From: Plasmopara viticola
Taxonomy: Eukaryota; Oomycota; Peronosporomycetes; Peronosporales; Peronosporaceae
Length of the DNA stretch: 64,000 bases
Reading direction: 5' to 3'
Assembly (NCBI GenBank): GCA_001695595.3
Contig: MBPM02000114.1
Span: forward strand, 116,516-180,515
Made by a program: the position numbers and the translations under genes. Positions within the stretch are counted from its first letter, which is position 1; each line of letters begins with the position of its first letter. Below the pieces are notes generated by a model. The model made no database searches. It worked only from the letters and a program-made list of their open reading frames with translations, and was not told the DNA's origin. Positions 10,207 to 21,395 of the stretch are shown here, piece after piece.

Positions 10207-11063
10207 CTAAGGCAAACATCCAGAGATGTTCGTATAGCCAAGAAATAGCAATATCATCTTTTCTTCCAGTGTGAATCCTTCTGACAAGAAGTCATCGAAG
10301 CTATATACTTTCGACACCCATCCTTCGTGCAGTCGCCTTTGTTCTAGCCAACTGAGCGTGATGATACAAACAGCGCCTAAAAGGACGTAGAATTGACCTG
10401 CTTGGAAACCGAAGTGCCTTACCATCCAGCTCGCCAACTGTTGTGAGCACATTGAATCGCGGCGCATTTGTAGCGTAGATTGTACTTGTGCTTGCCCTCC
10501 AATATGCTGGTACGAATCCACCTCCAAGTACATCCCATTGCTCTTGGGTCAAGCTGTCCATGAGCAGCTGTGCGTCTAGATCGTTGGATTATAAATATTT
10601 GATGTGAACAGATCGTACTTGTCGACAAGGAACGCAATGTCGAGATCATCGAAGGCGCTTGCTATCGGCCTGAACAACAGCAATCCGTTATTCACAACGT
10701 CAATATTCTCGATTTGCACAAAATTACCTTTGAGGCGATCGTGTTCTCGTCGAAAAAGATGAGATGCAATCGCAACAGGAATCAGTAGACCAACTTTCAT
10801 CACCATGCAAAGAAGCATCGAGTCCCCGTTCTTATTTTTCCAAAATCACATTTGAAGTCCTTCACCAATTGCTGCTTCAGCTTTTGAGTTCTCGAATCCG
10901 TGGTACTGGGAACATTCAAGAACGTGCGTTTAAATAACGTGGCAGCAATTGCTGCGTATAGAGAGGAAGTGTGGTCTTTGGCTGGAACCACCACCAGCAC
11001 GTGGATTTCCCCTTCGATTCGCTCAAATCTCCCTCCAAAGTTTGTCGGGTTTTTGATCCACAA
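10207..11063 (-). pseudogene. Crinkler with HNH-like tail, N-terminally truncated (copy 1)
   Basis: Begins at LWIKNPTNFGGRFERIEGE followed by IHVLVVVPAKD, the end of the CRN DWL region, then a linker. A tail follows with the signs of an HNH_2-type nuclease fold: CMV..., PVAIASHLFRRE, then NNGLLLFRPIASAFDD (10576-10818). A-S-H-L supplies the first His and N-N-G-L-L-L the Asn; the final His expected before the F-D is Ala/Ser here. The protein continues in other frames (LDGKALRF, RRCLYHHAQLAR). No LFLAK part, and several frameshifts. It lies downstream of, and out of frame with, the secreted-repeat pseudogene. Confidence 0.65.
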
Positions 11064-11136
11064 CGAACGGATCCTTGTGCGTAATGAATCCGTCGTATGA
11101 CGAATAGTAGTCCGAGTAATAGCCAAAGGCTTTGCG

Positions 11137-11630
11137 ACCTTATCCTTTGCTGTAACCATAGTAGTCATTGCCGTTGCCGTAGTTGTCATTGTCGTGGCCG
11201 TAGTGGTCGTTGCCGTGGCCGTAGAAGTCGTTGCCGTGGCCGTGGTACTTATGGCTGTAGTCGTCGTAGTCCTTGCCAAATTTGCTGTAGCCGCTGTGTT
11301 CCTTGTGCACGAAGCTCTTGTGGTTGGGGTCGTCGTCCTTGCAGGCGTAAGCATCGTGGCCGTGGTCCTTGTGATCATAGTCGTCTTTGCCGTTGCTGTA
11401 GTCGGTTGACTCGGTAGCCTGGGATGTATCGTCTTCCAGGCGCCGACGATAGTGCAATGCCCATGTCGTGGTGTTTTTTGCGGTGGTCACAATCGCGCTT
11501 AAGCGGGTGGTGAATGTAGTCCCCGTAGGAGCCAAGGAGCGGTTCTCGCTGGAGCACCTCGGGCATCAATCGATTGCAGGATGGAGGCACTGACGTATAG
11601 GCTTAGCACTGCAAGCATATTAAACTGCAT
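11137..11630 (-). pseudogene. Secreted Tyr/Gly/His/Asp heptad-repeat protein (copy 1)
   Basis: Starts at 11630 with the signal peptide MQFNMLAVLSLYVSASILQS, likely cleaved after SIDA. A frameshift near the APA segment separates it from the downstream frame, which reads YRRRLEDDTSQATES, acidic His/Lys-rich sequence, then four YGHGNDx-type heptads. It stops at a TAA in the K-G-Y-G-G segment. Function unknown; the composition suggests an extracellular or wall-associated protein. C-ending codons dominate the heptad frame, supporting it as the original one. Confidence 0.6.
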
Positions 11631-12205
11631 CTCGGCCGCGCAGTTGCTTGACTTGAATGGATGTATTTGCTAGTTGTCGATTGCTGAGAAGAAGGCGAAA
11701 TGAAAAGTGAGAGAGCGCAATATCTTAAGAGCGCTTCCTATTTGATGTGACACGGCAAGAATAGTCTCTTGCGAATCTCTTGCGAACTGTACGGCAAGCG
11801 TAATAACTCTCGAGTCTCTTTCAGTATCTTGAGAGAGCTTTGTGTATGACGATCGACCGAAGTGCCAATGCAAAAGAATTTGCAAGAGAATGACACATTT
11901 CTAAAAGCCGATTGACAAGGGTACCTTAATTATGATTGCATAGAAAAGTAAAACAGATAATCAGCTGGCTGTCCCAATTCTTGACACCTCGGAAAACTTA
12001 TTCTCTAGCAAATTCTCTTGCCGTGCCACTTTATATACAAAGCTTTCTTTAAAAACTGAAAGAGACTGATGATAAAAGCGTCTGCGAACACATCAATAAT
12101 CAGCATTTGATCATTTCTCGCTCTCTCACTATTCATTTCGCCTTCTCCTCAGCAATCGACATCTAGCAAATACATCCATTCAAGTCAAGCAACTGCGCGG
12201 CCAAG
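11631..12205. promoter_or_regulatory. Divergent promoter region between C copies 1 and 2
   Basis: About 575 bp separate two outward-facing starts. Initiator-like TTCATTTCGCCTTCT sits at 12132-12146, 60-75 bp before the start at 12206, and its mirror (11690-11704) serves the start at 11630. The interior is not palindromic: one side has a TGATCAAATGCTGATT-type tract, the other a GCGCAATATCTTAAGAGCGC tract. TCTCTTGC / GCAAGAGA occurs several times. No ORF of note. Confidence 0.45.
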
Positions 12206-12805
12206 ATGCAGTTTAATATGCTTGCAGTGCTAAGCCTAGACGTCAGTGCCTCCATCCTGCAATCGATTGATGCCCGAGGTGCTCCAGCGAGAACCGCTCC
12301 TTGGCTCCTACGGGGACTACAGTCACCACTCGCTAGCGCGATTGTGACTACCGCAAAAGACACCACGACATGGGCATTGATTGCACTATAGTCGGCGCCT
12401 GGAAGACGATAAATCCCAGGCCACCGAGTCAATAGATTACAGAAACGGCAAAGACGACTATGATTACAAGGACTACGGCCACGTTGCTTACGCCTGCAAG
12501 GACGACGACCCCAACCACAAGAGCTTCGTGCACAAGGAACACAGCGGCTACAGCAAATTTGGCAAGGACTGCGACGACTACAGCCATGAGTACCACGGCC
12601 ACGGGAACGACTTCTACGGCCACGGCAACGACTACTACGTCCACGGCAATGACAACTACGGCAACGGCAACGACTAATATGGTTACGGCAAAGGATACGG
12701 TGGCAAAGCCTTTGGCTATTACCCGGACTACTATTCGTCATACGACGGATTCATTACGCACAAGGATCCGTTCGTTGTGGATCAAGAACTATACGAACTT
12801 TGGAG
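12206..12805 (+). pseudogene. Secreted heptad-repeat protein (copy 2)
   Basis: Signal-peptide frame starts at 12206 and reads into LQSPLASAIVTT before a stop. The repeat frame (12381-12677) has RRLEDDKSQATES and four heptads, then a TAA after GNGND where copy 8 has Tyr. Both lesions make it a pseudogene. Confidence 0.6.
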
Positions 12806-13627
12806 AGAGATTTGAGCCAAACGAAGGGGAACTCCACGTGCTGGTGGTGATTCCGGCCAAAGACCACACTTCCTCTCTATACGCAGCAATTGCTGCCACG
12901 TTGTTTAAACGCACGTTCTTGAACGTTCCCAGTACCACGGATTCGAGAACTCAAAAGCTGAAGTAGCAATTGGTGAAGGACTTCAAATGTGATTGTGGGA
13001 AAATTAGAACGGCGACTCGATGCTTCTTTGCATGGTGATGATAGTTGGTCTACCGAGTCCTGTTGCGATTGCATCTCATCTTTCTCGACGAGAACACGAT
13101 CGCCTCAAAGATAATTTTGTGCAAATCGAGAATATTGACGTTGTGAATAACGGATTGCTGTTGTTCAGGCCGCAAGCGCCTTCGATGATCTCGACATTGC
13201 GTTCCTCGTCGACAAGTACGATCTGTTCACATTAAATATTTATAATCCAACGATCTAGACGCACAGCTGCTCATGGACAGCTTGACCCAAGAGCAATGGG
13301 ATGTACTTGGAGGTGGATTCGTACCAGCATATTGGAGGGCAAGCACAAGTACAATCTACGCTCCAAATGCGCCGCGATTCAATGTGCTCACAACAGTTGG
13401 CGAGCTGGATGGTAAGGCACTTCGTTTTCCAAGCAGGTCAATTCTACGTCCTTGTAGGCGCTGTTTGTATCATCACGCTCAGTTGGCTAGAACAAAGGCG
13501 ACTGCACGAAGGATGGGTGTCGAAAGTATATAGCTTCGATGACTTCTCGTCAGAAGGATTCACACTGGAAGGAAAGATGATATTGCTTTTTCTTGGCTAT
13601 ACGAACATCTCTGGATGTTTGGCTTAG
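12775..13627 (+). pseudogene. Crinkler with HNH-like tail (copy 2)
   Basis: LWIKNYTNFGERFEPNEGE then LHVLVVIPAKD (12775-12862). A TAG interrupts KLKQQ near 12964. The HNH-like part is 13020-13235 and is shifted in frame within the RPxAS segment, so it loses AFDDLDIAF. The C-terminal frames are 13273-13533 and 13301-13627. No LFLAK region. Confidence 0.6.
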
Positions 13628-13697
13628 CGACTTCAATCACATTATCGTGGACGTTGAGTGATATAAGTGTTCGTTTGCTGGGTCGATTTCACTGAAA

Positions 13698-13866
13698 CAC
13701 GTGTGGTTGGATAGAAGCGGCGCGGAAGGTGTGACGCTCCATGCATAGACACCCGGAAGGCTATTTGCACATGCTTCCGTTGTTGTGGACCAAGAACCCG
13801 AAGTTTTTCAAAGACTACTTTAAGCCAAACAAAGGGGAAATCTACGTGTTGGTGGTGATCTTATTA
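13698..13866 (+). pseudogene. Second CRN fragment (copy 2)
   Basis: VWLDRSGAEGVTL is followed by a change (CATGCATAG) that breaks the frame, then GYLHMLPLLWTKNPKFF and GEIYVLVVI. AT-rich DNA follows. Same fragment as 9968-10136, reversed. Confidence 0.55.
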
Positions 13867-13998
13867 TTATATGGTATTTTAAGTAATGAATTGCATAATT
13901 GGCAAGCTACTTCGCGTTACTGTTACTATCGTACATGGTTAGATCATGTGGTTTGCTTGAAACAAGTAAATCGTTTATTAATTATGACTACTCAGTAA

Positions 13999-16700
13999 GC
14001 CGGTGCAAGACGTCCTGCAGCTGGTGCCGAACGTTCCGCAGCAGAAAAGGTGTTGCAGGACCCTCTTGGTCTATCACGCTTTTCGATCTGCGTGATTGTT
14101 TGTCACGAAGTCAAGGGGCTGGCTAAAACTGTAGCAGATAATTGAATGCTTCATTATCTTGATTCCTGTCACCCATTCATTTGTAAGATAGATTTGTGAG
14201 GCAGTTTGCGCAATACGCTGATGTCGAAGAATGCACCATACATGCTTATCACTGTGACGATAGTACAAAAAAGCCAAATGCAATCCTCATAGAAGACTCC
14301 ATTTTAATTGTAAATAAAGAGGAATGAGATCATATCATAAAAAAGTTAGGCTCACTATCATTTGCACCAATTTGATGCTTCTGAGTCATGTGCATATAAA
14401 CCGGACGCTTTTGACATCTTGTTGAAAAGGCACGAATTAAGCACGAGTTTAAGCAGCGTCATCTACGCGTACAGTCGTGATCAAATCATCAGAATACCGT
14501 GTCATGATATTAACAATACTGATCGACAATTTGGCCGTTGTAAGGTAAGAAGATGTACGTTTGTTTACCGTGAGAAACTATACATTTAATTGTGACGTAG
14601 CTAAAGGAGCTTGTCGATAGAAAATCGACCCAAAAACAGCACTTTCAAGTCTGCTAAACGGTTTGTATATGTTGATCGAAAAGCAATATTTTAGATTAGA
14701 ACATGCCTCACAAAACATTTTTCTTGGTACGTCAAATGTCAGGGATAAATTTCCTTAATAAGCTATCCAGGCTCGAAGTGTCCAAATAGATCATGATGAA
14801 GGTAACACTTGCTCTTTAAAACTCATCATTTAGTTTGTGTAGAACAATGCATCATCCACAGCCGGTTAATGTGTGCAGTAGAGACCACAGTTGAAGACCA
14901 TCCATTCTTCTTCCTTTGTTTAAAAGGAAAGTAAAGTGATTACACGCATCTCCGTTCGCCTTTATCCCTATGCGAAGGCAAAGCCTAATTATACGAATGT
15001 TCGCATAGCTGTTCTACTTTTCTTTCGTCAGACATCTATCTTGTCGTCCCTCGTCGTGCGTGTGATGGTCAAGCTTGCTCCCGTCTGCATCCACCACTCA
15101 GTAAAAGGGAGCGACTTCATACATGCACTGATTGCATCAAATCAGTGCAGCTGCGTTTGAGCAATACCTTAGTGAAAAAGGTTTCTTTTAGCACGTTTCG
15201 GTTTAACTTTGCTGCATAATTGTTTCTGTTGGAACTAGCAGTCGTTCTTTTTGTCGATGAAATTCAAGCACGACAACATTCTCGAGCAGCCGAGCTAGTA
15301 CTTTTGATGGCTATGACATTGCTAGAATCTGAAGTTTGCTAAAATAACCAAAAACGTTTCTGCATCAGAATAGCATGCGTCGTAGCACTGTCGTTGATTG
15401 AATATGTCACCTCTTTGTTCGCATTGATGCCAGTAAAGCTTGATAAACATTGCGGCTTAGTATCGCAGTCATTTAAATAAAATGTGTCGAAGCTAATTTT
15501 TCAAGCAAGGACTCGCTTTCTCCCTTCTGGACTTAACATATTTTCATTAGGTGGTAAAGCTTGCAACAAAACGAAGTCGCTCGATAAGCCTCCGCTCAAT
15601 GACCAACCATAAAGCACTTGCACCATTTGTCGTTCGAGTGTTGCACCATACGTAAAACTTAAATTTCTGTACAACTTAACATCACGCTGGCGCTTGCCAT
15701 TCTGTCACTACTCAAAGTAATGCTCGCAACGACTTGTGCTACCATAACTCATTGCTAATATCGGAAATTATATACTGTCATTGATGGCATGTGTCGCCCA
15801 TCATGATCACGTTGGAGTCGCAAGCTCTGCTTTTTATCGAGTGGCAGCCTAGCCACACGTTTGTCGGACGTGTGGTGTGTTAGACGTCGATAGTGCTAAG
15901 TCACAATCTACTATGAAGGATGATACAAAAACGATTGTATGATGAATCGCTAACGTGGTAGAAAGCTAAGCTGTAATTTTTGTCCTTCGCCTCCTGTCCA
16001 AACATACATTGGCCGGTCGGTATGGACCAGACACCTTACGGTACGATAAGCCGTGTAGTTTGTGCTACGACAAAGATAGTTTTACGACTTTATAGTAATC
16101 CCCAAAAAGAATGTTGTTCCAGCCAGCTTATTTGACATAGAATTCGATTCTTTAAAAGCTGCACTTAACCCATAGTTTACGGAAGCAGTATCAAGACTAA
16201 GGGGTGTGGCTTAATTTGCGGTGAGCAGCTTGTGGATCGGGCACGATAATCACCTACAGCGAATCACTACAAGCATCGAGAGATCTGCGATATGCGCATC
16301 TTGTGGTACTCTTGATACCGCTTTTTCATATCGGCTGTTTAACAGCGATGTAATTACTGGCAGTCTGTCGATATCTTGTTACGCACAAGGTCTTCTCTGT
16401 GGTTCCTTTGTACCACTGTTATGACCAGCGAACAATGCAATTGAGTATAGAGTTGCGGCGTATTTGGAAGCGGTTGACCTTTTTAGTCGGTATTAGACAA
16501 TGTAAAGCATGGATTTCTCTCTTGCTGAAGTTGGAGCAAGGAGAAGCTAGTGGCGGGACCATTTGTGTTACATATAGCAAATTCTTTCTTAATTGTGTAC
16601 CATACGTTTCAATGCTCTCTTTTTTGGTAAAAGGTTGGAGGTGTCCTTTCTGAGGAGCTCAAGTACGTTCAGATGCTCAAATTGATGAGCGCTTAAAACA
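13999..16700. repeat. Module L forward (copy b), no recognised gene
   Basis: Mirror of 7128-9830. Recurrent short frames are 14362-14589, 14936-15160, 16221-16424 and 16399-16653 (plus); none recognised. The join to S2 at 16700/16701 (GCTTAAAACAGCATCGTC) is the uninterrupted form of the site that holds module M elsewhere. Confidence 0.7.
15853..15875. repeat. Conserved hairpin CCACACGT (Lb)
   Basis: Same 8-bp-arm hairpin as at 7952-7974, reversed with its module. Confidence 0.7.
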
Positions 16701-18091
16701 GCATCGTCAACAATCCTTCTTTGATGCTTTGTCCAGACCATCTTATAATTTGTTCTGCATCTCTCCATTTGTGTGACGCTATTGGTACAATTCGAGTATT
16801 CAGGCCCACAACAGTGTAATATATCGGGTCTTGTAAACTTTTCGAGGCTGTAATCTCACATTGAACCCCGACAGGGAAGAAGGTCTAAGCTTCGTGGAAG
16901 GAATTTAATGAAGCTTTTCTTTATGTTCTCGTCGTTTATTCCTTAAGCTCGGTCCGCTGGTTGATCCGACCTGACAGGTCGTAGGATAGGTGGTGTGCGC
17001 TGAGACAAAGTCTATTTTAGACTGCGCGCGGTGTGCGCAATTGACTAATTGGCTACTGTGTCGCTAAAAGCCCCCTTACTATATTGGGACTTGACTACTC
17101 CCGATAGCAGGTAGAGCGCGATCATGTTTTCCGCCCAAGCTCAACTCTGGGTCGACATGTAGCTTACGGTGTTTGTGTGGGACAAAACATTTGTTTACCA
17201 CAAGAACATTGGCCAATCGTGTGGTTGATGAAGTTTAATGCTTGAGCCTTTATTTTCTAAATTTCTTACGTTTTTTTCAAAATGAACACCCAACCTGAAG
17301 CTTCTATAGAAGTGGGTGCGAATCGGGCGCTATACCGGCTAGAGTGTAGCACAAAATACTTGTATGCTTTGTCTATAACTATTGTGCCTGTTTGGACATT
17401 TACACCTTGCTGACTTTAGTGGTTGTTGACGGATGATAAAAATTGTGAATAGAACGCGGCTGACCTACTACGCAAGTAGATCATACTCCAACTAATACGT
17501 GAGCCATAGTTGCGCAATTAATGAGAACCTATCAAGCCGATTACATTGTGCTTCATACGATCGTATGTGGGTTGCTAGTAGTTGGAATGGATCGGGCCAC
17601 CTACCTGGTCATATATGTTTGGTCTTCCCATAATCTTGATACGGTTAGATCACACTAATTTTGACCGCGCATCAAATTGAGTGTATCGGATGACGCTAAG
17701 TATCTGATCGATCGATCGTTTGTGACCCAGTTTTCCTTCTAGCCAATAGACTATTAGCTTCATCAGCGATTGACTATTGGTATCGCATCGGCTCTTTGAA
17801 CTCAAATATCGATGCCTTCGAGTGCTGAATACAGTGGTCGTAAGCGATGGTTACAAGCGTCTTCTATATGTTGGCAAGAGAATGCATAATGACGACGTGG
17901 ACGACTTTTGGGCGTCAAGAGTCAGCGCACCATTTCGACTTTAATGGAAAGTTGACCATGACACCATTGATAACATAACAAAAAAATCGCTTTATTATAT
18001 TGCATTGAACATAGCCAGGAGGGCTAATTGGAGTACAGGGCGAGCTATTTTCCAAAACATCTTCATTGGTTTTTTCGTTACATTCAAGAAA

Positions 18092-18396
18092 AAATGTTTC
18101 GTCCATGTGAGAACAGCACACAATCAAGGCAACGATCGTGCCCCGAGAGGCTGGAAATGAACTCAAGCGCTGAGCCGCCCTTGGCTGCGATGTCCTCCAT
18201 CTCACCCACGCTCCACAACTTGATCTCCTTGTCGCACCCCCGTTGTCAAAAGTGGCTTGTCAGATGTCATTGCGGTTTCATTGTTTGATCGTAGAAAGTT
18301 TAATGACAAAATAGCCTCATTGAGCCCCGTAGGGCCACAGTGTAGCCGGATTCCGGGTGTCGCCATGCGCACCGGCGGGACTTTGAGCTTCGACAT
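18092..18396 (-). pseudogene. CAF-1 p60 N-terminal fragment (S2a)
   Basis: Starts MSKLKVPPVRMATPG at 18396. An extra C in the CGCACCCCCGTTG stretch (18233-18245) shifts the frame just before the D-K-E-I-K-L-W blade end, whereas the S2 copy at 37368 is intact through it. Confidence 0.6.
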
Positions 18397-18398
18397 GA

Positions 18399-18581
18399 CT
18401 AATGACGATTCAAGGTTTTTCCAAAACCACTCAAAGTCATAATCCCATGACTAGTACCGATCCTAAGTATCCTAAAGCAAATAGCCTCTAAAGTGAGTAC
18501 TATTAAACTATTTGATATGTCCGTGCGAAATACGCAAGCAGCATATATTAGACGCTGACTCGCCGACTGTAGTTTTGACAC
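18399..18581 (-). CDS. Unrecognised ORF U2 (S2a, shortened)
   Basis: 60-codon version that begins at an internal Met (MSKLQSASQRLIYAACVF) because an upstream stop breaks the longer frame. Confidence 0.15.
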   Translation of the reverse strand: MSKLQSASQRLIYAACVFRTDISNSLIVLTLEAICFRILRIGTSHGIMTLSGFGKTLNRH

Positions 18582-18761
18582 AATAAAAGCTGCTAATGCC
18601 GATCTAAACTTGAGCAGTTCGATAATGGAAGTTGGTCGAAGATTTTAAGGTTTGCAGTAAAACAAATTTCGTGTCTGTTCGCGTTGAGAAGGAACTGCAT
18701 AGCAGCAGATAAAATCTAAGTCTCAATTGTTGTCAAGATTACTGTGACGTAAAGTATTCAT

Positions 18762-19004
18762 TCAAATTAGCGACTGTAAACAGCATGGCCATAGATGACT
18801 GTATGGTACGGTCAACCGAGACCATGAAGCCGAGTGAAGTCGTCTAGCCGTATGCTGTATGATCAAATTACAAAACACCATTTTAATGTTGAATTTGTTG
18901 CTGTTAAGGCCATATTTGGATTCAACAGCTGTGTAGCCTACAATAGAAGCGGTTGTGGCGTCGTCCTCAATTAAGTTTACCGTGTTGGAAGCAGTCTTTT
19001 GCAT
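18762..19004 (-). CDS. Unrecognised ORF U1 (S2a)
   Basis: 80-codon frame, same as at 4828-5070. No family recognised. Confidence 0.3.
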   Translation of the reverse strand: MQKTASNTVNLIEDDATTASIVGYTAVESKYGLNSNKFNIKMVFCNLIIQHTARRLHSASWSRLTVPYSHLWPCCLQSLI

Positions 19005-19479
19005 TTAAGACCGTGAGCTGAAGTTGAACGTCTTCTGGAGACGAGTCCAATGAACGATGAAAGTATATGATGATAAAGCAACATTTGCACTATAACTTAT
19101 TTTTCTCTTTTTACACACTCCTTGACCCCCATCCCTACACTATTAGAAACAGAAAAAAATAAAAATCCAATTTTGACAAGCCCCATCCTATGGTGTCAAT
19201 GGGCAGAAGCACAAAACTATAACAATTTAAATCATCAACATAATTACGGACGCAGAAAACCAACACAACATTTGTTTAGTCAGGTGGTTGGTCTTTTTTA
19301 ATCTAAATGTAACATAAATATCAACAAACAGCTACCATTACGCGATGAAGTAACTACAGTAGCTTTTCGTAACAGAATTACAAAATATGAATCAGTCGTG
19401 AGTTAATTTAATTAGTGATCCTGAATTATATTCTATACAATATACGAGCATACCCCATATACCACATACACTACAAAAA

Positions 19480-19764
19480 ATGTCTGAGTTTGAAATGTCT
19501 GAATTTGAAGTCTATGAGCAAAATGCCTCATACTGTCGATGGTTATACAACGAACAATCGGAAGACTCGAATAAAAGACGCTTTTTAGCCAGCAAGTTCC
19601 AAGCTGGAGACGATAGCTATATCGTGCGTCGGGGCAAACATACGAACAAGTTCGTTAAGTGGATTGTTGAAAACGATGAGCAATACTTCAGTTGGAGGTT
19701 TAAATATGTATCTGTCAAGAATAAATATCCATCTTTCAAAGATAAGTCACGGCATAAGAATTAG
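19480..19764 (+). CDS. E: 94-aa small protein with two ExoX-C-like halves
   Basis: Open frame of 94 codons starting with a doubled MSEFE. Residues 12-40 (YEQNASYCRWLYNE, then F-L-x-x-K-F) and 50-74 (RRGKHKNKFVKWIVEN-type, then DEQYFSWRF) resemble two halves of the small G-K-x-K-G ... Y-C-x-W domain found at the C-terminus of exonuclease-X-like proteins and in many stand-alone viral or protist proteins. The first half lacks the G-K-x-K start. Here residue 55 is Thr and residues 32-33 differ (K-R). A run of T follows the stop. No catalytic residues are recognised and the function is unknown. Open in four copies. Confidence 0.5.
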   Translation: MSEFEMSEFEVYEQNASYCRWLYNEQSEDSNKRRFLASKFQAGDDSYIVRRGKHTNKFVKWIVENDEQYFSWRFKYVSVKNKYPSFKDKSRHKN

Positions 19765-20027
19765 CTACTTTTTTTTCTTCTCTTCAGCTGAAACCTGTTA
19801 GCTGCTTGTCGAGGTTCTGTTATTAGCGCGAAGCTCTTCTTCGCTAACACGATATCAGATCATACAGGTGATTAGAACGAACGAGCGTCACAGGCTTCTA
19901 TTCAACCACACGTGTTCCAATGAGATCGACCCAGCAAACGAACACTTATATCACCGTCGACGATAATGTGATTAAAGTCGCTATGGCGGACTTTTGGAAA
20001 TGTTCATATTGCAAAGAAATAGCAATT
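19765..20027. repeat. E to C' junction
   Basis: Holds a poly-T tract after the E stop, a quasi-palindrome (GCGAAG-CTCTT-CTTCGC at 19828-19844) and, near 19900-19940, a leftover of the second CRN fragment start (complement of CACGTGTGGTTGAATAGAAG). So C' was made by joining E into the second CRN fragment. Repeated at 32549-32811, 35751-35991, 55109-55371 and 58661-58932. Confidence 0.6.
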
Positions 20028-20829
20028 TCATCCTTTCTTCAGTGTAAAACCTTTTGACGAGAAGTCATTGACCTTAAAATCTTTCGACACCCATCCTTGG
20101 GTAATCGCCTTGGTTCTGACAAACTGAGCTTGAAAGTATAAACAGCGCCTAAAAGAACGTAGAATTGACCTGCTTGGAACGAAGTGCCTTACCATCCAGC
20201 TCGCCGACTGTTGTGAGCACATTGAATCGCGGCGCATTTGAGCGTAGATTGACTTGTGCTTACCCTCCAATATGCTGGTACGAATCCACCTCCAAGTACA
20301 TCTCATTGCTCTAGGGTCAAGCTGTCCATGAGCAGCTGTGCGTCTAGATCGTTGGATTATAAATATTTAATGTGAACAGATCGTACTTGTCGACAAGGAA
20401 CGCAATGTCGAGATCATCGAAGGCGCTTGCTATCGGCCTGAACAACAGCAATCCGTTATTTACAACGTCAATATTCTCGATTTGCACAAAATTATCTTTG
20501 AGGCGATCGTGTTCTCGTCGAGAAAGATGAGATGCAATCGCAACAGGACTCGGTAGACCAACTATCATCACCATGCAAAGAAGCATCGAGTCGCCGTTCT
20601 AATTTTCCCACAATCACATTTGAAGTCCTTCACCAATTGCTACTTCAGCTTTTGAGTTCTCGAATCCGTGTAATGGGAACGTTCAAGAACGTGCGTTTAA
20701 ACAACGTGGCAGCAATTGCTGCGTATAGAGAGGAAGTGTGGTCTTTGGCCGAAATCACCACCAGCACGTGGATTTCCCCTTCGTTTGGCTCAAATCTCTC
20801 TCCAAAGTTCGTAAGTTCTTGATCCACAA
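20028..20829 (-). pseudogene. Crinkler with HNH-like tail, C' form (copy 3)
   Basis: Minus-strand GEIHVLVVISAKD follows the decayed LWIKN start. A deletion (TTCGTAAG) makes the LRTLERD reading. The HNH-like frame 20344-20586 reads PVAIASHLSRRE and NNGLLLFRPIASAFDD without a break. The tail 20028-20306 is in another frame. C' copies share the SRREHDRLKDN variant (Ser and Asp in place of Phe and Gly). Confidence 0.6.
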
Positions 20830-20863
20830 CGAACGGATCCTTGTGCGTAATGAATCCGTCGTA

Positions 20864-21395
20864 TGACGAATAGTAGTCCGGGTAATAGCCAAAGGCTTTG
20901 CCACCGTATCCTTTGCCGTAACCATATGAGTCGTTGCTGTTGCCGTAGTTGTCATTGCCGTGGCCGTAGTAGTCGTTGCCGTGGCCGTAGAAGTCGTTGC
21001 CGTGGCCGTGGTACTCATGGCTGTAGTCGTCGTAGTCCTTGCGTATTTGCTGTAGCCGCTGTGTTCCTTGTGCACGAAGCTCTTGTGGTTGGGGTCGTCG
21101 TCCTTGCAGGCGTAAGCAACGTGGCCGTAGTCCTTGTAATCATAGTCGTCTTTGCCGTTTCTGTAATCTATTGACTCGGTGGCCTGGGATTTATCGTCTT
21201 CCAGGCGCCGACGATAGTGCAATGCCCATGTCGTGGTGTCTTTTGCGATGGTCACAATCGCGCTAAAGCGGGTGGTGAATGTAGTCCCCGTAGGAGCCAA
21301 GGAGCAATTCCCGCTGGAGCATCTCGGGCATCAATCGATTGCAGGATGGAGGCACTGACATATCGGCTTAGCACTGCAAGCATATTAAACTGCAT
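20864..21395 (-). pseudogene. Secreted heptad-repeat protein, C' form (copy 3)
   Basis: Signal peptide starts at 21395 (MQFNMLAVLSRYVSAS). A one-base deletion in the SKYGKDY segment, shared with copies 5 and 6, turns the repeat from the YGHGND frame to the TATATT frame. One frame (20755-21300) then joins RRLEDDKSQATES, a Thr/Ala-rich run and the CRN segment. Confidence 0.55.

Larger units (their letters stand above)
16701..19479. repeat. Module S, subtype S2 (copy a, forward)
   Basis: S2 form, marked by GTGCGAATCGGGCGCTATACC near 17314-17334 and by GACAAACGATCGATCGATC-like sequence near 17708. Unlike the S1 copies it follows L directly. U3 is shortened here by a deletion of the ENTEA segment near 19205. 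No recognised gene in 16800-17900. Confidence 0.75.

Noticed and set aside
11194..11409. Val/Ala-rich hydrophobic frames (MAVVVVAVAVEVV type) antisense to the repeat
   Set aside because: They are the reverse-strand reading of the 21-bp heptad repeat and recur only there (12429-12644, 22149-22364, 43111-43326, 44753-44989, 56306-56500); not separate membrane proteins.
11400..11480. RRRLEDD after the signal peptide as an RxLR-dEER effector motif
   Set aside because: There is no R-x-L-R; the sequence is R-R-L-E-D-D, lies in a different frame from the signal peptide in most copies, and is followed by repeats not seen in RxLR effectors.
12163..12741. Arg/Cys/Ser-rich frames (RCRSCHCRGR type)
   Set aside because: Third-frame antisense reading of the same repeat DNA; the length is due to low complexity, not to a cysteine-rich protein.
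18132..18396. Gene-length WD40 protein
   Set aside because: Homology ends after about 100 codons in every copy and no further blades are found downstream in any frame.
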